Origin: Hemerocallis citrina
Lineage: Eukaryota; Streptophyta; Magnoliopsida; Asparagales; Asphodelaceae
Direction: 5' to 3'
Assembly: GCA_017893485.1 (NCBI GenBank)
Contig: CM030366.1
Coordinates: forward strand, 102,622,953-102,686,952
Length of the DNA stretch: 64,000 nucleotides
Position numbers and translations under genes: made by a program. This document shows, in pieces, positions 12,074-22,432 of the stretch (positions are counted from its first letter, which is position 1; each line of letters starts with the position of its first letter). Below the pieces are notes generated by a model, which saw only the letters and a program-made list of their open reading frames with translations, had not been told where the DNA came from and made no database searches.

Positions 12074-15000
12074 TGTAACATCCTGAATTTTTCAAATATA
12101 AATTTTTTATTCACGTGTCTTGCACGTGCAATTTAATATGTGTATTTTAGCTTTAAAAAGTATTCTTATATCATGAATAAACATTTCTTCTCTTTTTAAA
12201 CTAAAGCATATTATTAATCTTGAGGCCTAATAATCTAATTCTAGCCCACTTAAATGAATTAATTAATTTAATTAAAAGAGCACATGGATTTTAGCCCACC
12301 TAATTGGCCCACTAGTTAATTTTAATAATAATTAATACAACTTGTAGTCTATACTTGATCAAGTAACAAATAAATTAACAATTTAATGTACAAACTAATT
12401 TGTAGTATGCATAGTGTGACACATGCATTGCACAAGCACGTGGAAGTGATGAGAAGGGGGAGGCCGGCTTTGGTCTTGGAGTGGGAGTGATGGAGAGAGT
12501 GGTGAGGTGGTTATGTGATGGTGGGTAGTTTTTCTAACTCCCAAATGCAACATAGCCTTTCATCTAAACTCATCTCAACCCACCATTTGAGCTTGAGTTG
12601 TGTATAAATACCCCCCTTGTCTTCTTCATTACTTGCATTAAAAATATTTCAAAGAGAAGAGAAAAGAAAAGAAACAAGTGTGTGGAAAAGAAAGAGTTGT
12701 GTGAGAAAAAGATTGAGTGTGTGTGTTTGTGTGCTCTTGCAACATTGAAGGCTGGCCAAAGCTTCAAGAGGGGGAGGCTCAGGTTCACACTAGCAAGGAG
12801 GAGAAGGCACAAGTTTGTGTGGCGCAACTAGGAGGAGAAGGGAGCTGATCGTGTTTTCAAGGAGTTTTTAGGAGGTTTCTTTTGTTCTTCAATAAGGTGG
12901 ACGATTTCTCAAACTTCTAATGTAGATGCCATGCTAGGATTTTTAAATTATATGTTAGAAATTAGTAGGAAAAATTGCCATCTATTTGCTTGAAGTGACT
13001 AGTAAGAAAGAAAAGAAACTCTAGTTTTATCTACATGAAAAGTTAGTATAATGAATTGGATTGTGTTAATTAAGATTTGTTACGATGTTTGTTAATATAT
13101 ATTTGCATGCTAGAATACATGTGAGTTGATGAATCATGTTTATATGAAAATTGTGCTTATGAATGAGTTGTAGAATGCAATATGTGAAAATTTGTACTTA
13201 TGAATGAATTATAGAATGCAAACTAGTATCCATGGATTATGAAATAAATTGATTAGTTATAAAATTGAGTTCTAATTGCATTACGAGTAATATTATATTC
13301 AACAGATTATCATCTATGTTGTCTCTTTGAAACTTAAGAAAATGATTAGTTTGTAAACATAAGACTAAATTGAGAGCTTTGATTATGTTGAAAGATAAAT
13401 TGTATGAACACATTGTGAATAAAAGGGGAATATGTTGAGATTCATCTAAAACGAAATTTTTCTTTGTCGAAAATGTATTCATGATCCACTTTTTCAAAGA
13501 ACTAAAGAGAAATAGTCTACTATGTGTTTAAAAATGAGTTTTTGACAAGCTAAGAAAATATAATTTACTGTTTTTCAAATAAATAATATTCTAGAAAAGA
13601 TGTAGATTTTTATAAGTACAAATTAATTGAGAAAAATCGAGTTTACTAAAAGAAGAACTTGATTCAGTGCAGTTTATACAAAAGTATTTAACTAGATTTC
13701 ATATCGGTTAGTCACTCAAAGACCTACTGGTCTTCGAGTGCATTTTGGGTGCGTTACTATAGCTGAGCGGAGCATTTGGTCTTGGGTTCAAGTCTCTCAA
13801 GTGACTCTGTTTTTCTAAAATTTGATTTTTAATTCAAAACCGAAAACCATACTTTAAATATACCCCAAGCCTATTCTATATCAGTTAGTCACTCTGGCCT
13901 CACTAGCCGACTGGTGCGATTTGGGTCGGTTACTATTCATGAGCGGGGAGTTTGACTTGAGTTCGAATCCGACCTTTGGCTTTTTATTTGTAAATTCCGA
14001 TTTTTTTAAACTTATTGATTTTTTTGAGTATAAATATAAAAATGAGAAAAAAATATTATTTCTTCTAAAAATACCTAGACTTCATGAGAATTATTTCTTC
14101 AATATTTGACTTAGTATAATGGGAATTAGAAGAAATTTTGAAGAAGAAATTAATAAAGTTTCTTAGAATATAATTTTGATTATTTAAAGAAAACGAATAT
14201 TTCTTTTTGAACGAATTTTTGGTGTAGAGATCTAAAATGAGATTCTTGACATGGAAAAATTGAGAAAGATTAAAGATGAGTTCGTTGATTAAAACTATGC
14301 AAATGTGCATGGAAAATGAAGTAAAAAAACATGATGAAATATAGAATTTGTGAATATGAACTCTCATTTTGATGAACATGAAACGAGTTGACACTAGAGT
14401 TTAGCTAAGTCCTTACATTGGCATGAATGAATATTTAAAAGAGAAATGTGATAAATAAAGACCAAGATTGGGTCGTGATTAACAGTTGATGTTTAAGACT
14501 GATGTAGAAGTAACGCTAGCTCTAGGATATTAATTTTATTCATGATTCAATTATCTAAGGATTAGACACATAGTGAAGATGTGATGAAAGTAAGAGAAAA
14601 ACACAAGTATGAGGGTCTCAGATCTATAGTGTGAGAGTGTTCACAGGCTGTCTACATGATGCGTCATGTCATGACATGAATACATCTCCGAAATTATTGG
14701 GACCGTGGCGACGCTTGTGGGGTGTTTGGTGACTACGTAGTGCCATTGTCCCATGACGGAGTCGAATTGTCCATAAGCTGTCTACATGATGTGTCATGTC
14801 ATGACATGGGATTCCCTCTGGGCTGTCTAGACATGGGCTCGTAACTCATAGAACATCACTTACCGTAGTTACTGTAGTAGTCTAACTAATAGCGAGGAAA
14901 TCAACCCTACAAGATGAAGAACGATTAAGAGCTTGCCCTCAGACCTATGTAGTATGGGATGCATAGAATTCGAACAAGTGCGCATTAGTGTCATGAAATA

Positions 15001-15385
15001 TAAATAACTGCATTAAGAACTAAGTGTACTTTCACACACGATATCAATAAGATAGTCCCCCTTAGTTTTGTTTGTGACAAGTGTGTACTTTCCAAGTAAG
15101 AGAAATTGATGTATTATATCCTAGCATCAGTTGAATGCAACTGACGTGCCCACAGTTTTGTATGCATGATAAAGTGATTGACAAGACTAATGAATGAATG
15201 CTGCTTAAAGAAATATTCAAGTTGCAGTTTAATTCATGTATCATGTTGTAATTTATATTTCCGCTGTATTGATGTAATCATTGTTGTACATAAAGTTTTT
15301 AATTCCTTGTAAAATTGTACGAAGTAAAGTGTAAAGATCCTGTGGAACTTCGAATTCAAGCTTATTTGGAATTTGGAGTGTTACA
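12074..15385 (+). mobile_element. Solo LTR, 3.3 kb, TSD TTTAT
   Basis: It starts TGTAACATCC and ends GTGTTACA. It is flanked by perfect 5-bp duplications TTTAT (12069-12073 and 15386-15390). There is no internal retrotransposon sequence, so it is a solo LTR left after LTR-LTR recombination. Its plan is shared with the LTRs at 35271, 38374 and 54128: a TATA region (TGTATAAATACC near 12600), a leader ending in an AGGTGG-like site near 12890, a zone of local tandem duplications, and a conserved block (GATGCATAGAATTCGAACAAG, 14959-14979) followed by CAACTGACGTGCCCAC near 15137. It interrupts the older Tekay-related LTR. Confidence 0.92.
13707..13975 (+). repeat. 177-bp tandem duplication with tRNA-like boxes inside the solo LTR
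   Basis: GTTAGTCACTC recurs at 13707 and 13884. Each unit continues with TTTGGGT...GTTACTAT...TGAGCGG and ends with a motif close to a Pol III B box (GGGTTCAAGTCTC; GAGTTCGAATCCG). The first unit also has TAGCTGAGCGG, close to an A box. The A-to-B spacing is shorter than in a real tRNA, so I do not call a tRNA gene. Confidence 0.6.
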
Positions 15386-15665
15386 TTTATAAATATGAAA
15401 ACATGACTCTAGGTTGCTGTTAGAACACTATTTAAGTAAATAACACGATATTTGACATATCTTCAGATCATATCAATTAGAACTCATTAGATAAGAATTA
15501 TAGCCCTGTGTGTCTAGAATCCAGATCAACTGATGATTTTGCAATCCAACATATAGATTGCAAGATATCTTTATTTTTGTACAGTGATGTCTGAATTCCA
15601 GAATGTAATTTAAAAATGCATTACCCTGTCTAATTAATTAAAACTGTAGGTTTATTTTGAGAAAT
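15386..15665 (+). repeat. Old Tekay-related LTR, second segment
   Basis: It continues the LTR begun at 9750 after the solo LTR. It resembles the Tekay-like LTR interior (GAATTATAGCCCTGTGTGTCTAG compares with GAGTTGTAGCCTTATGTATCTA). It ends in GAAAT, the TSD of copy B. Confidence 0.65.
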
Positions 15666-18600
15666 TGTAATCCCTGTTTTTCATTTTATGTATTTTTGGG
15701 AGTATTTTTTCTTTTTGTGTATTTATTCTCATTGTATCGCTTTTGAACCTTGTTTTGGATTTTTTTCAATATACCCATCTATTTGATTTCGTCGTCCTTA
15801 TATTTTCTCTTATTAATTCAATTTGTCAGCCTATTGTTTCACCTCTGTTTGATTGAGCTTGTATTTTTGAACCTCATTGTTTAAACTGTTCACACCGTAT
15901 TTTAGTTATTTTGTTCCCATCTCCTTATTGGTTTTTATTATTAAACCCGATTAAATCCTATTCTAAATTCTACTGGAACTTTAATACCTTATAAACCTAT
16001 AACCCATTAGAATCAACTACTACCCACAACCCGTTATCACCTAAAACCCAACCCGTCAGCAAACCCTAACCCTAATTCTACCCAACCTATATATATATAT
16101 CCCCCACCTGCTTACCCCTTCAGTCGCAACCCACTCATCCCCTACATCTCCCTCTCTCGTCTCCAGCCTTGCACCTCCCGCTTCCGTCGCATCCCCGCCA
16201 GCATCAGCCGATGCACCCCCCTCCTGCGCAGCCTCTTCCCAAAGCAGCGGTAACCCTTCGGTAGCGACCTCTGCAACGCCACCCTGCTCCCCCTTGCACT
16301 GCCGACACCTGACCACCGGGCGCCGTGTGCTGCTCTCGTCGTGCCGCAGATAGTAGTGCCAGAGCGACGTACAACCCCTCTCCCTCTTCGGCGTGCCCAG
16401 TGTCGTGCCGCCCTCCTATCGCTCCTTCAGCCGAGACTGCAGCAGCGACAATGCCGCTATTGTCTCACTGCCATCGCCGTTCTCCTGTGTCGTTGCCCTC
16501 CTCTCTCTCTTGTGTGCGTGTGTTAGTTCGTGAGTTGTGCTCGTGGGTTCATTCGTTCGTTGAGTTCGTTGCCCGGGAATCCGTTCCCGTTATTCTTGCT
16601 TTTGTGACTTTCCAGTCGTCGTCTTTCAGGCAAGTAACTTGTATAATTTCAGTTTGCATATACAAGTAGTAAATACCGCCTGTAGTGTAGTTGCTTCAAG
16701 ATCTATCCCCATTAATGCCTTGTTTGATCTTGACTCTAGTTGTTGATCCACCCATAGTAGTCTCGTTACACACACACGACACGAAATTTAACTTAGATCT
16801 AATTAATCCATGTTTCATATATGTATGTTGGTTGTGAACCATAATATGATGTGTGAATCTTGCATGCTAACGTGTACTGGTAGTATATTCTGTTGTAGAT
16901 CTGCTAAACACCCTATACTATTTTGCTTGGACATCTAGTATACCATATTTACCTTTGTTATGACTTCGAAGAGTTTAGTATGATCTATGTTTATTTTATG
17001 CATGAAGAATATTTCTGTCTTTTCTGTTATCCCGTTTTTGTTCAGTATTTTGGACCCTATTAAGGTCAGTATATGAAAATGATTTGTGAATATGAATTAT
17101 ATAGAATTCTGTCTACTTACCAGATTTTCTGACAGATGTCAGTTTTGATTTGTGAGTTGCGAGTTATGACTATTTTACTACAGATGTGTAGAAAGTTCCA
17201 GATTCCGTTTTATATGAATTCTGTATGACTATTTACTTTTCTACTGATGTTTAAGATAATATTTTGATCCAATATTTTTCTGAGTACAACTAGACTTGAT
17301 TGGGATTAACCTCAAATTTTTTTGAATTTAATTGATGACTTTTATAAACTATTCTATACTTGCAAACAACTACTTTACTTGCAGAATTTTCATAATATTA
17401 AGTGAAGAAACATAATTTCGACCTGATTCTATTTGTTTTCTATAAAAACTTCATGAATATGAGTTGTAGCCTTATGTATCTACTTTATCACCCTTTAGAC
17501 GGATCTGGATTTAGATTTATATTTTGTGAGATATTGCTGTTTTAGTACTGTGTGTTTATGATTCCAGATTTACAAAATTACTGTATCTTGCTGCTTTCTG
17601 ATTTTACTTGACTATTCTATCTATGTTGAAAAATTATGAAACTTTATTTTTTGTTACTAAACATACTAGGTAATATTCCAGATTTTTCTTGGATTTAATC
17701 AGTAAGTTTTTATGCCATTTTCCTATTTAAGAATACAAATTTCTGATTTCTGGCTGAACATGTTTTCTGGATACAAATCTGTTTTGAGTCCTGTTTTTGT
17801 AAAATAATATATGACTTATATATATTTGCTGGATTCAGTCGGGAGCCTGTTTTCTAGATCTTCGGACGGATCCAGATTTGCATATTTTTGGCAACGGGAA
17901 TCCCAGATTTGGTGCAGTACAGTCTTGTGTCCTGAACTAAAATTTTCGTTGTCTTAGTCTATTTTGAGTCTTTCTTCATCCGTTCGTGTCCTTTGTTCAA
18001 CTTGTACTTGTCCCTTATTGTCTCTCCATGTTTCTTGACTTGTTTGTGCACGTCCATGCCTGCTTGAATGATAATAATAAGAAACTAAGCCAGAGTTAAA
18101 GAAAAAGATCTAATAGTGGAAAATACTGAAACGTATACTTGGAAGGGGATCTATAGATCCTACGTGATTACTTGATACTTGATACTTGAGGCTTGATACT
18201 TGATACTTGAGGCTTGATACTTGATACTTGATTACTTGATACTTATCCCTGAGTACACTGCCCTCTATGATCCAGTATGAAATCTAAAATGAAATTATTT
18301 GAATGTCGCAACCATGTGGTAAAAACCTGGGATGCATGAACTGCTAGATACAAGACTTGAACATGAACACTTGACACTTGCTACTTGTTACTTGTACATG
18401 ATACTTGATTCTTGACACTTGTCACTTGTCACTTGTTACTCGTTACTCGTTGCATGATACTTGTTAACTTGATAGTGTTACATACCACTTGCACATGTTC
18501 ATCTTGCCATGCAAGTTATTTCTATTCTTGATCTAGAGTTAGTTCTTTGTTTTGTTGATTCATCCCTTCCATGCTATTCTTGCATCCGCTGTTACTCTAT

Positions 18601-19096
18601 TATTGTCTATTTATCTTTCCTGTACTTGTTTTCTGCCCTACAAGCAGCCCGTAACATGCATTGATGGGCATTTTGTTTCTCTTTCCTTGTTCCTACAATC
18701 TGTTAAATTGCAGATTATGGTGATCAGCTGCCCAATGGAATAGGTGATCTGCAATTCTAGTTGCCTGGAGTTTTTGCTATATCTATTTATTTTCTTGTTG
18801 CTTATTTTGAATAATTGTACTTTGTTACTTGGATTATTTTGTATTAGGCAATGTGATCCAGAATTATTAACTTGTTTAGATCTGGTTTATTTGAGATTAT
18901 TAAATTTTGTTTCAAGTAAATTTATGTTGGTATATTGATTCATATTTGCATGCGTGGTTGATTTCTCATTATTATCTCTTGTTTATACTTGTGCTTGTTG
19001 TAAAGATCCTGACAGCTTATGGATGATGAAAAGCATTTGATAGAGTTTGTCATATATCCGTATTCTGTATTCCTTTTTGGAAAGCAGGGCATGACA
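15666..19096 (+). repeat. 5' LTR of Tekay-like copy B
   Basis: It starts TGTAATCCC and ends CATGACA, ten bases before the primer site. The telomere-like/TATA promoter is at 16064-16100, the GC-rich leader at about 16105-16629, and the GC-AG type donor at 16629/16630. The heptamer arrays of CTTGATA and CTTGTCA type lie at 18165-18245 and 18355-18480. Confidence 0.95.
16064..16100 (+). promoter_or_regulatory. LTR promoter: telo-box motif plus TATA tract
   Basis: CAAACCCTAACCCTAATTC is followed directly by CTATATATATATATCCCCC. AAACCCTAA is the plant telo-box found near transcription starts of translation and proliferation genes. The same arrangement is kept in the 3' LTR (near 24453-24490) and in copy A (near 2140-2180, minus strand). 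A GC-rich leader follows. Transcription would probably start a few tens of bases downstream; this is inference. Confidence 0.65.
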
Positions 19097-19266
19097 AGGT
19101 TTTTAGTGGTATCAGAGCCTAGGTTTGGCTAATGTATTAGTTCGACTGATATATTAGACAAGCTTGTCTCGATCTGGGATTGGCTCAACAGTACACAGAC
19201 CATGCATACATGAGTGAATTATAATCAACTTTGATCTGGATGTTGATTGTTTTTTATCTTGTGCAG
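16630..19266 (+). other. Possible leader intron (GC-AG) upstream of gag
   Basis: In the LTR leader, CAG|GCAAGTAAC matches the consensus of GC-AG introns. The acceptor-like TTTTTTATCTTGTGCAG lies three bases before the gag ATG at 19270. The donor sequence AGGCAAGT is conserved in both copy B LTRs (16629, about 25015), in copy A (near 1610), and in the much older LTR at 11320. Splicing would remove 2.6 kb, including the AT-rich half of the LTR and the primer site, to give a short gag mRNA. This rests on sequence only. Confidence 0.45.
19107..19118 (+). promoter_or_regulatory. Primer-binding site, initiator tRNA-Met (copy B)
   Basis: TGGTATCAGAGC is a perfect match to the usual plant initiator tRNA-Met primer site. 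It lies ten bases after the 5' LTR end. Confidence 0.95.
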
Positions 19267-19269
19267 ACC

Positions 19270-20472
19270 ATGGCTCGCAGAGGTTCCACTTCTCGTCCTC
19301 AGAAAGATCAACTCAGGCTTAAAGCCATTACCAATGTGTTGGAATGTTTGATCAATATGCAGCAAAACCACAGTGACCTTGTGATGGCTACTTTGGAAGT
19401 TTCTTGGGTTCTGCCTCCCGCTGTGCCTATGTAGGCAGCTCTCCCTCCTCATCCGGGTACAGTCACAGATTTCATGAGGCTGCATCCTGACAGATTCTCC
19501 GGTATTGATATGCCTTTGGAGGCCGAACAGTGGATGATCCGGACTGAGCAGTTACTTTTGGTAGTAAGAGTTGCTGATGCTGATAGAGTGGATGTGGTAG
19601 CCATCCAGCTGGTGGACCTGGCTCACAATTGGCGGAGGTCCGAGTCCGAAAGGCTCGAACGACCGATTACTTGGGCCATGTTCACTATGAGCTTCTTGGA
19701 GAAGTTCTTCCCTAGCAGCACTCGAGTTGAAATGGAGAAACAGTTCCTGGCCCCAAAATAGGTTGGTCATTGTTCTATTATTGGGATTTTGTTACTATTG
19801 TCCACGCAATGTTGTAACATTAGACTTTCTTGAAACAAAGCCCCGGGTCTGTGGATGAGTATGCAGTGGAATTTACAAGACTTAGTCGCTTTGCAGCCAT
19901 TCTTGTGGTAAACAAAGAGGACATGGCTCGTAGATTCACATTGGGACTTGAGCGAGAGATTCGGGTGCAGCTCGTCTCTCTTCGCTTGCGTACTTATGTT
20001 GAGGCTCCTGAGGCAGCTCGAGCTCAGTAGCAAGCTCGTGGTGGGTTGGCTCCTCCCCAGCGGACTGTTCTGCACTCTGTTATTGCTAGGCTTTCTGGTG
20101 GGCCAATTCAGAAGCCTATCCCAGCCCATCCGGTCAGGGCAGCTCCTTACTTTCTTGCGGGTCCTCAGAGGGTTAGTTTTTGCGACTTTTGCCGACTTCC
20201 TGGGCATGAGTGCAGGGACTGCAGACGTGCCAATCTCCCCTGTTTTGGTTGTGGTGCTCCTGACCATTTGGTGCGGGGTTGTCCGTGGCAGCAGCAGATG
20301 GCTCTTCCAGCCAGGGATCCAGTTCAGCAGGTAGCCCCAGCTCGTGGTCTAGTCAGGCCATCGCCTCCTCCTCAGTGCCATATTGTCAGTCAGAGGACCG
20401 CTGCCCCCAGGAGAGGTCAGGCTTTCAACCTGACTGCTGTAGATACTGAGACAGCAGAGGGTGTTGTTGCAG
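19270..20472 (+). pseudogene. Gag polyprotein, Tekay-like copy B
   Basis: It starts at MARRGSTSRP. The Ty3 Gag core is visible (DRFSGIDMPLEAEQWM, FLEKFFPSSTRVEMEKQF). Two adjacent CCHC zinc knuckles follow, CX2CX4HX4C at 20181-20222 (CDFCRLPGHECRDC) and 20241-20282 (CFGCGAPDHLVRGC), which bind element RNA. Stops after VPM (near 19433) and RAQ (near 20028) are shared with copy A. The stretch 19762-19823 (GTTGGT...ATTAG) interrupts the core in both copies and may be a second, 62-bp intron. Confidence 0.88.
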
Positions 20473-20623
20473 GTATATCTTGCATTTTTTTGTTATTTTT
20501 GTTGTTTCTCTTTTGCTTCTTTCATTTCTCTTGCATTATTCTTTCATGTCATCTTTCTGTATTGTATTTTCCTCACCCCTGTTCAACCATTCTTTTTCCC
20601 CTTGTCTTTTGATTCTATCTTAG
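20473..20623 (+). other. Probable spliceosomal intron between gag and protease (copy B)
   Basis: GTTGCAG|GTATATC ... CTATCTTAG|GTGTTG, 151 bp, T-rich. Removal joins gag to protease in frame. The position and boundaries are the same as in copy A, where it is 153 bp. Confidence 0.78.
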
Positions 20624-21075
20624 GTGTTGTCCTTGTTTGTTCTTTTCCTGCTCATGTTCTTTTTTATTCCGGGGCAACCCATTCCTTCGTCACTTCTCGG
20701 TTTGTGGCTCTCCATCCATTGGAGTGCAACATCATGTCAGAGGCTTGGAACATCGTGAAAGGTGGAGGTGTTGTCATTTGTTCCCAGAAGTGCAGGCAGT
20801 GTTCCGTGGTTATTGGCGGCACAGATTTCAAAGCTGGCTTGATTGTCATTGGGAATTCAAGATTCAACGTCATTCTCAGTATGGATTGGTTGGGTGAATC
20901 CCACATCATTATTGATTGCCATGCCAAGAAAGTTGTATTCCGAATCCCAGGTCGCGCAGAGTTTGAGTTCCATGTCGGGGGGATGTCCTTTGGCCGAGCT
21001 GAGACTGCAGTTGATCAGGAGGGTTGTGCGATGGAATTGCATTCAGACTGTGAAGTTGTGCCTCTAGTAGTGCAG
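20624..21075 (+). pseudogene. Aspartic protease region, Tekay-like copy B
   Basis: The protease segment VVLVCSFPAHVLF is followed by YSGATHSF. The catalytic Asp of the DSGA motif is Tyr here (20665-20667), so the enzyme would be dead. The second conserved block NVILSMDWLG lies near 20868-20897. Copy A keeps the Asp but loses the Ser, so the two lesions arose separately. Confidence 0.88.
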
Positions 21076-22425
21076 GATTTCCTGGACGTTTTTCCAGAGG
21101 AGTTTCCTTGCTTACCCCCTGATTGGGATGTGGAGTTCGGTATTGAAGTTCACCCTGGTACGGTGCCGATATCGAAGAGACCCTACAGGATGGCACTGGT
21201 TGAGTTAGCAGAGCTTAAGGTGCAGATTCAGAAGTTGCTGGATTTGGCGTTCATCAGACCCAGTGTTTCACCTGGGGTGCTCCAGTCCTTTTTGTCAACG
21301 ACAAGGATGGTAGTCGTTGACTACGTATAGATTATCGGGAACTGAACAGTGTTACTATGAAGAACTGGTATCCGTTGCCCAGGATCGATGACTTATTTGA
21401 TCAGTTGAGCGGAGCTGCTATTTTCTCGAAGTTGGATTTTCGTTCTGGCTATCATCATGTCAAGGTGAAGGCAGTAGATGTACAGAAGACTGTGTTAAGG
21501 AACAGATATGGGCACTATGAGTATCTTGTGATGCCGTTCGGGGTCACGAATGTGCCTGCTGTATTCATGAGTCTTATGAACAGGGTCTTTTCCCAGTTCT
21601 TGGATAAATTCGTGGGGGTCTTCATTGATGACATTCTGGTGTATTCTCGGAGTTGGAAATATCATGCTGAGTATCTTAGGTTGGTTCTGCAGACTTTGAG
21701 GGAGAATTAGCTTTAGGGAAACTCAGCAAGTGTGAGTTTTGGCTCGACAGGGTTACTTTCTTGGGGCACATTATCTCGGGAAATGGTATTTCTGTTGATC
21801 TGTCCAAGGTCGATGCTGTGAAGGATTGGCCAGTTCCCAAGTCAGTTTTAGAGGTGAGGAGTTTCCTTGGTCGTGCTGACTATTATCGAAAATTCGTCCA
21901 AGATTTTTCGAAGATAGCAGGACCATTGACTAAGCTGACTGGGAAGAATGAGAAGTTCTGTTGGTCTGAGGCTTGCAGTGAGGCTTTTGCTAAGTTGAAG
22001 AGCAGGTTGATGTCAGCACCAGTGTTGACTATTGCAGACAGTTCAGGCGAATTTTTAGTTCACTGTGATGCTTCGGGTAAGGGTGTTGGAGCAGTTCTGA
22101 TGCAGAAGGACCGAATCGTTGCTTACGCATCGAGGTAGTTGAGGCCACATGAGAAGAACTATCTGACTCATGACTTGAAGTTAGCGGCAGTGATCTTTGC
22201 TTTGAAGCTGTGGAGACTTTATTCACTTGGGGACCGAGTGGAGGTCTTTACAGACCACAAAAGTCTCATGTACGTCTTCTCCCAGAAGGAGTTGAACATG
22301 AGGCAAAGACATTGGTTGGAACTTATGGCCGATTATGACATCAGTTTGCAATACCATTCTGGTATAGTGAATTTGGTGCCCGATGCTTTGAGCAGGAGAC
22401 CGAAAACTGTGTTCCTAACTCAGTA
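21076..22425 (+). pseudogene. Reverse transcriptase and RNase H, Tekay-like copy B
   Basis: The linker LDVFPEEFPCLPP is followed by the RT fingers, YPLPRIDDL near 21368, the catalytic FIDDILVYS at about 21621, and RNase H ([15 protein letters not shown] near 22050). Lesions are the TGA near 21320 shared with copy A, two TAGs and an indel after LREN near 21710 (copy A reads through this), and a TAG after YASR near 22137, where copy A has CAG. The terminal TAG after FLTQ (22424) is shared. Confidence 0.9.
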
Positions 22426-22432
22426 GAGAGAT

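Noticed and set aside
13750..13975. tRNA gene
   Set aside because: The A and B box-like motifs are too close together and no cloverleaf can be drawn.
16064..16080. Interstitial telomere repeat
   Set aside because: Only two CCCTAA units, always at the same place before the TATA box, so better read as a promoter motif.
18165..18480. CRISPR-like array or satellite
   Set aside because: The repeats are 7-base units without spacers, inside an LTR of a plant element.
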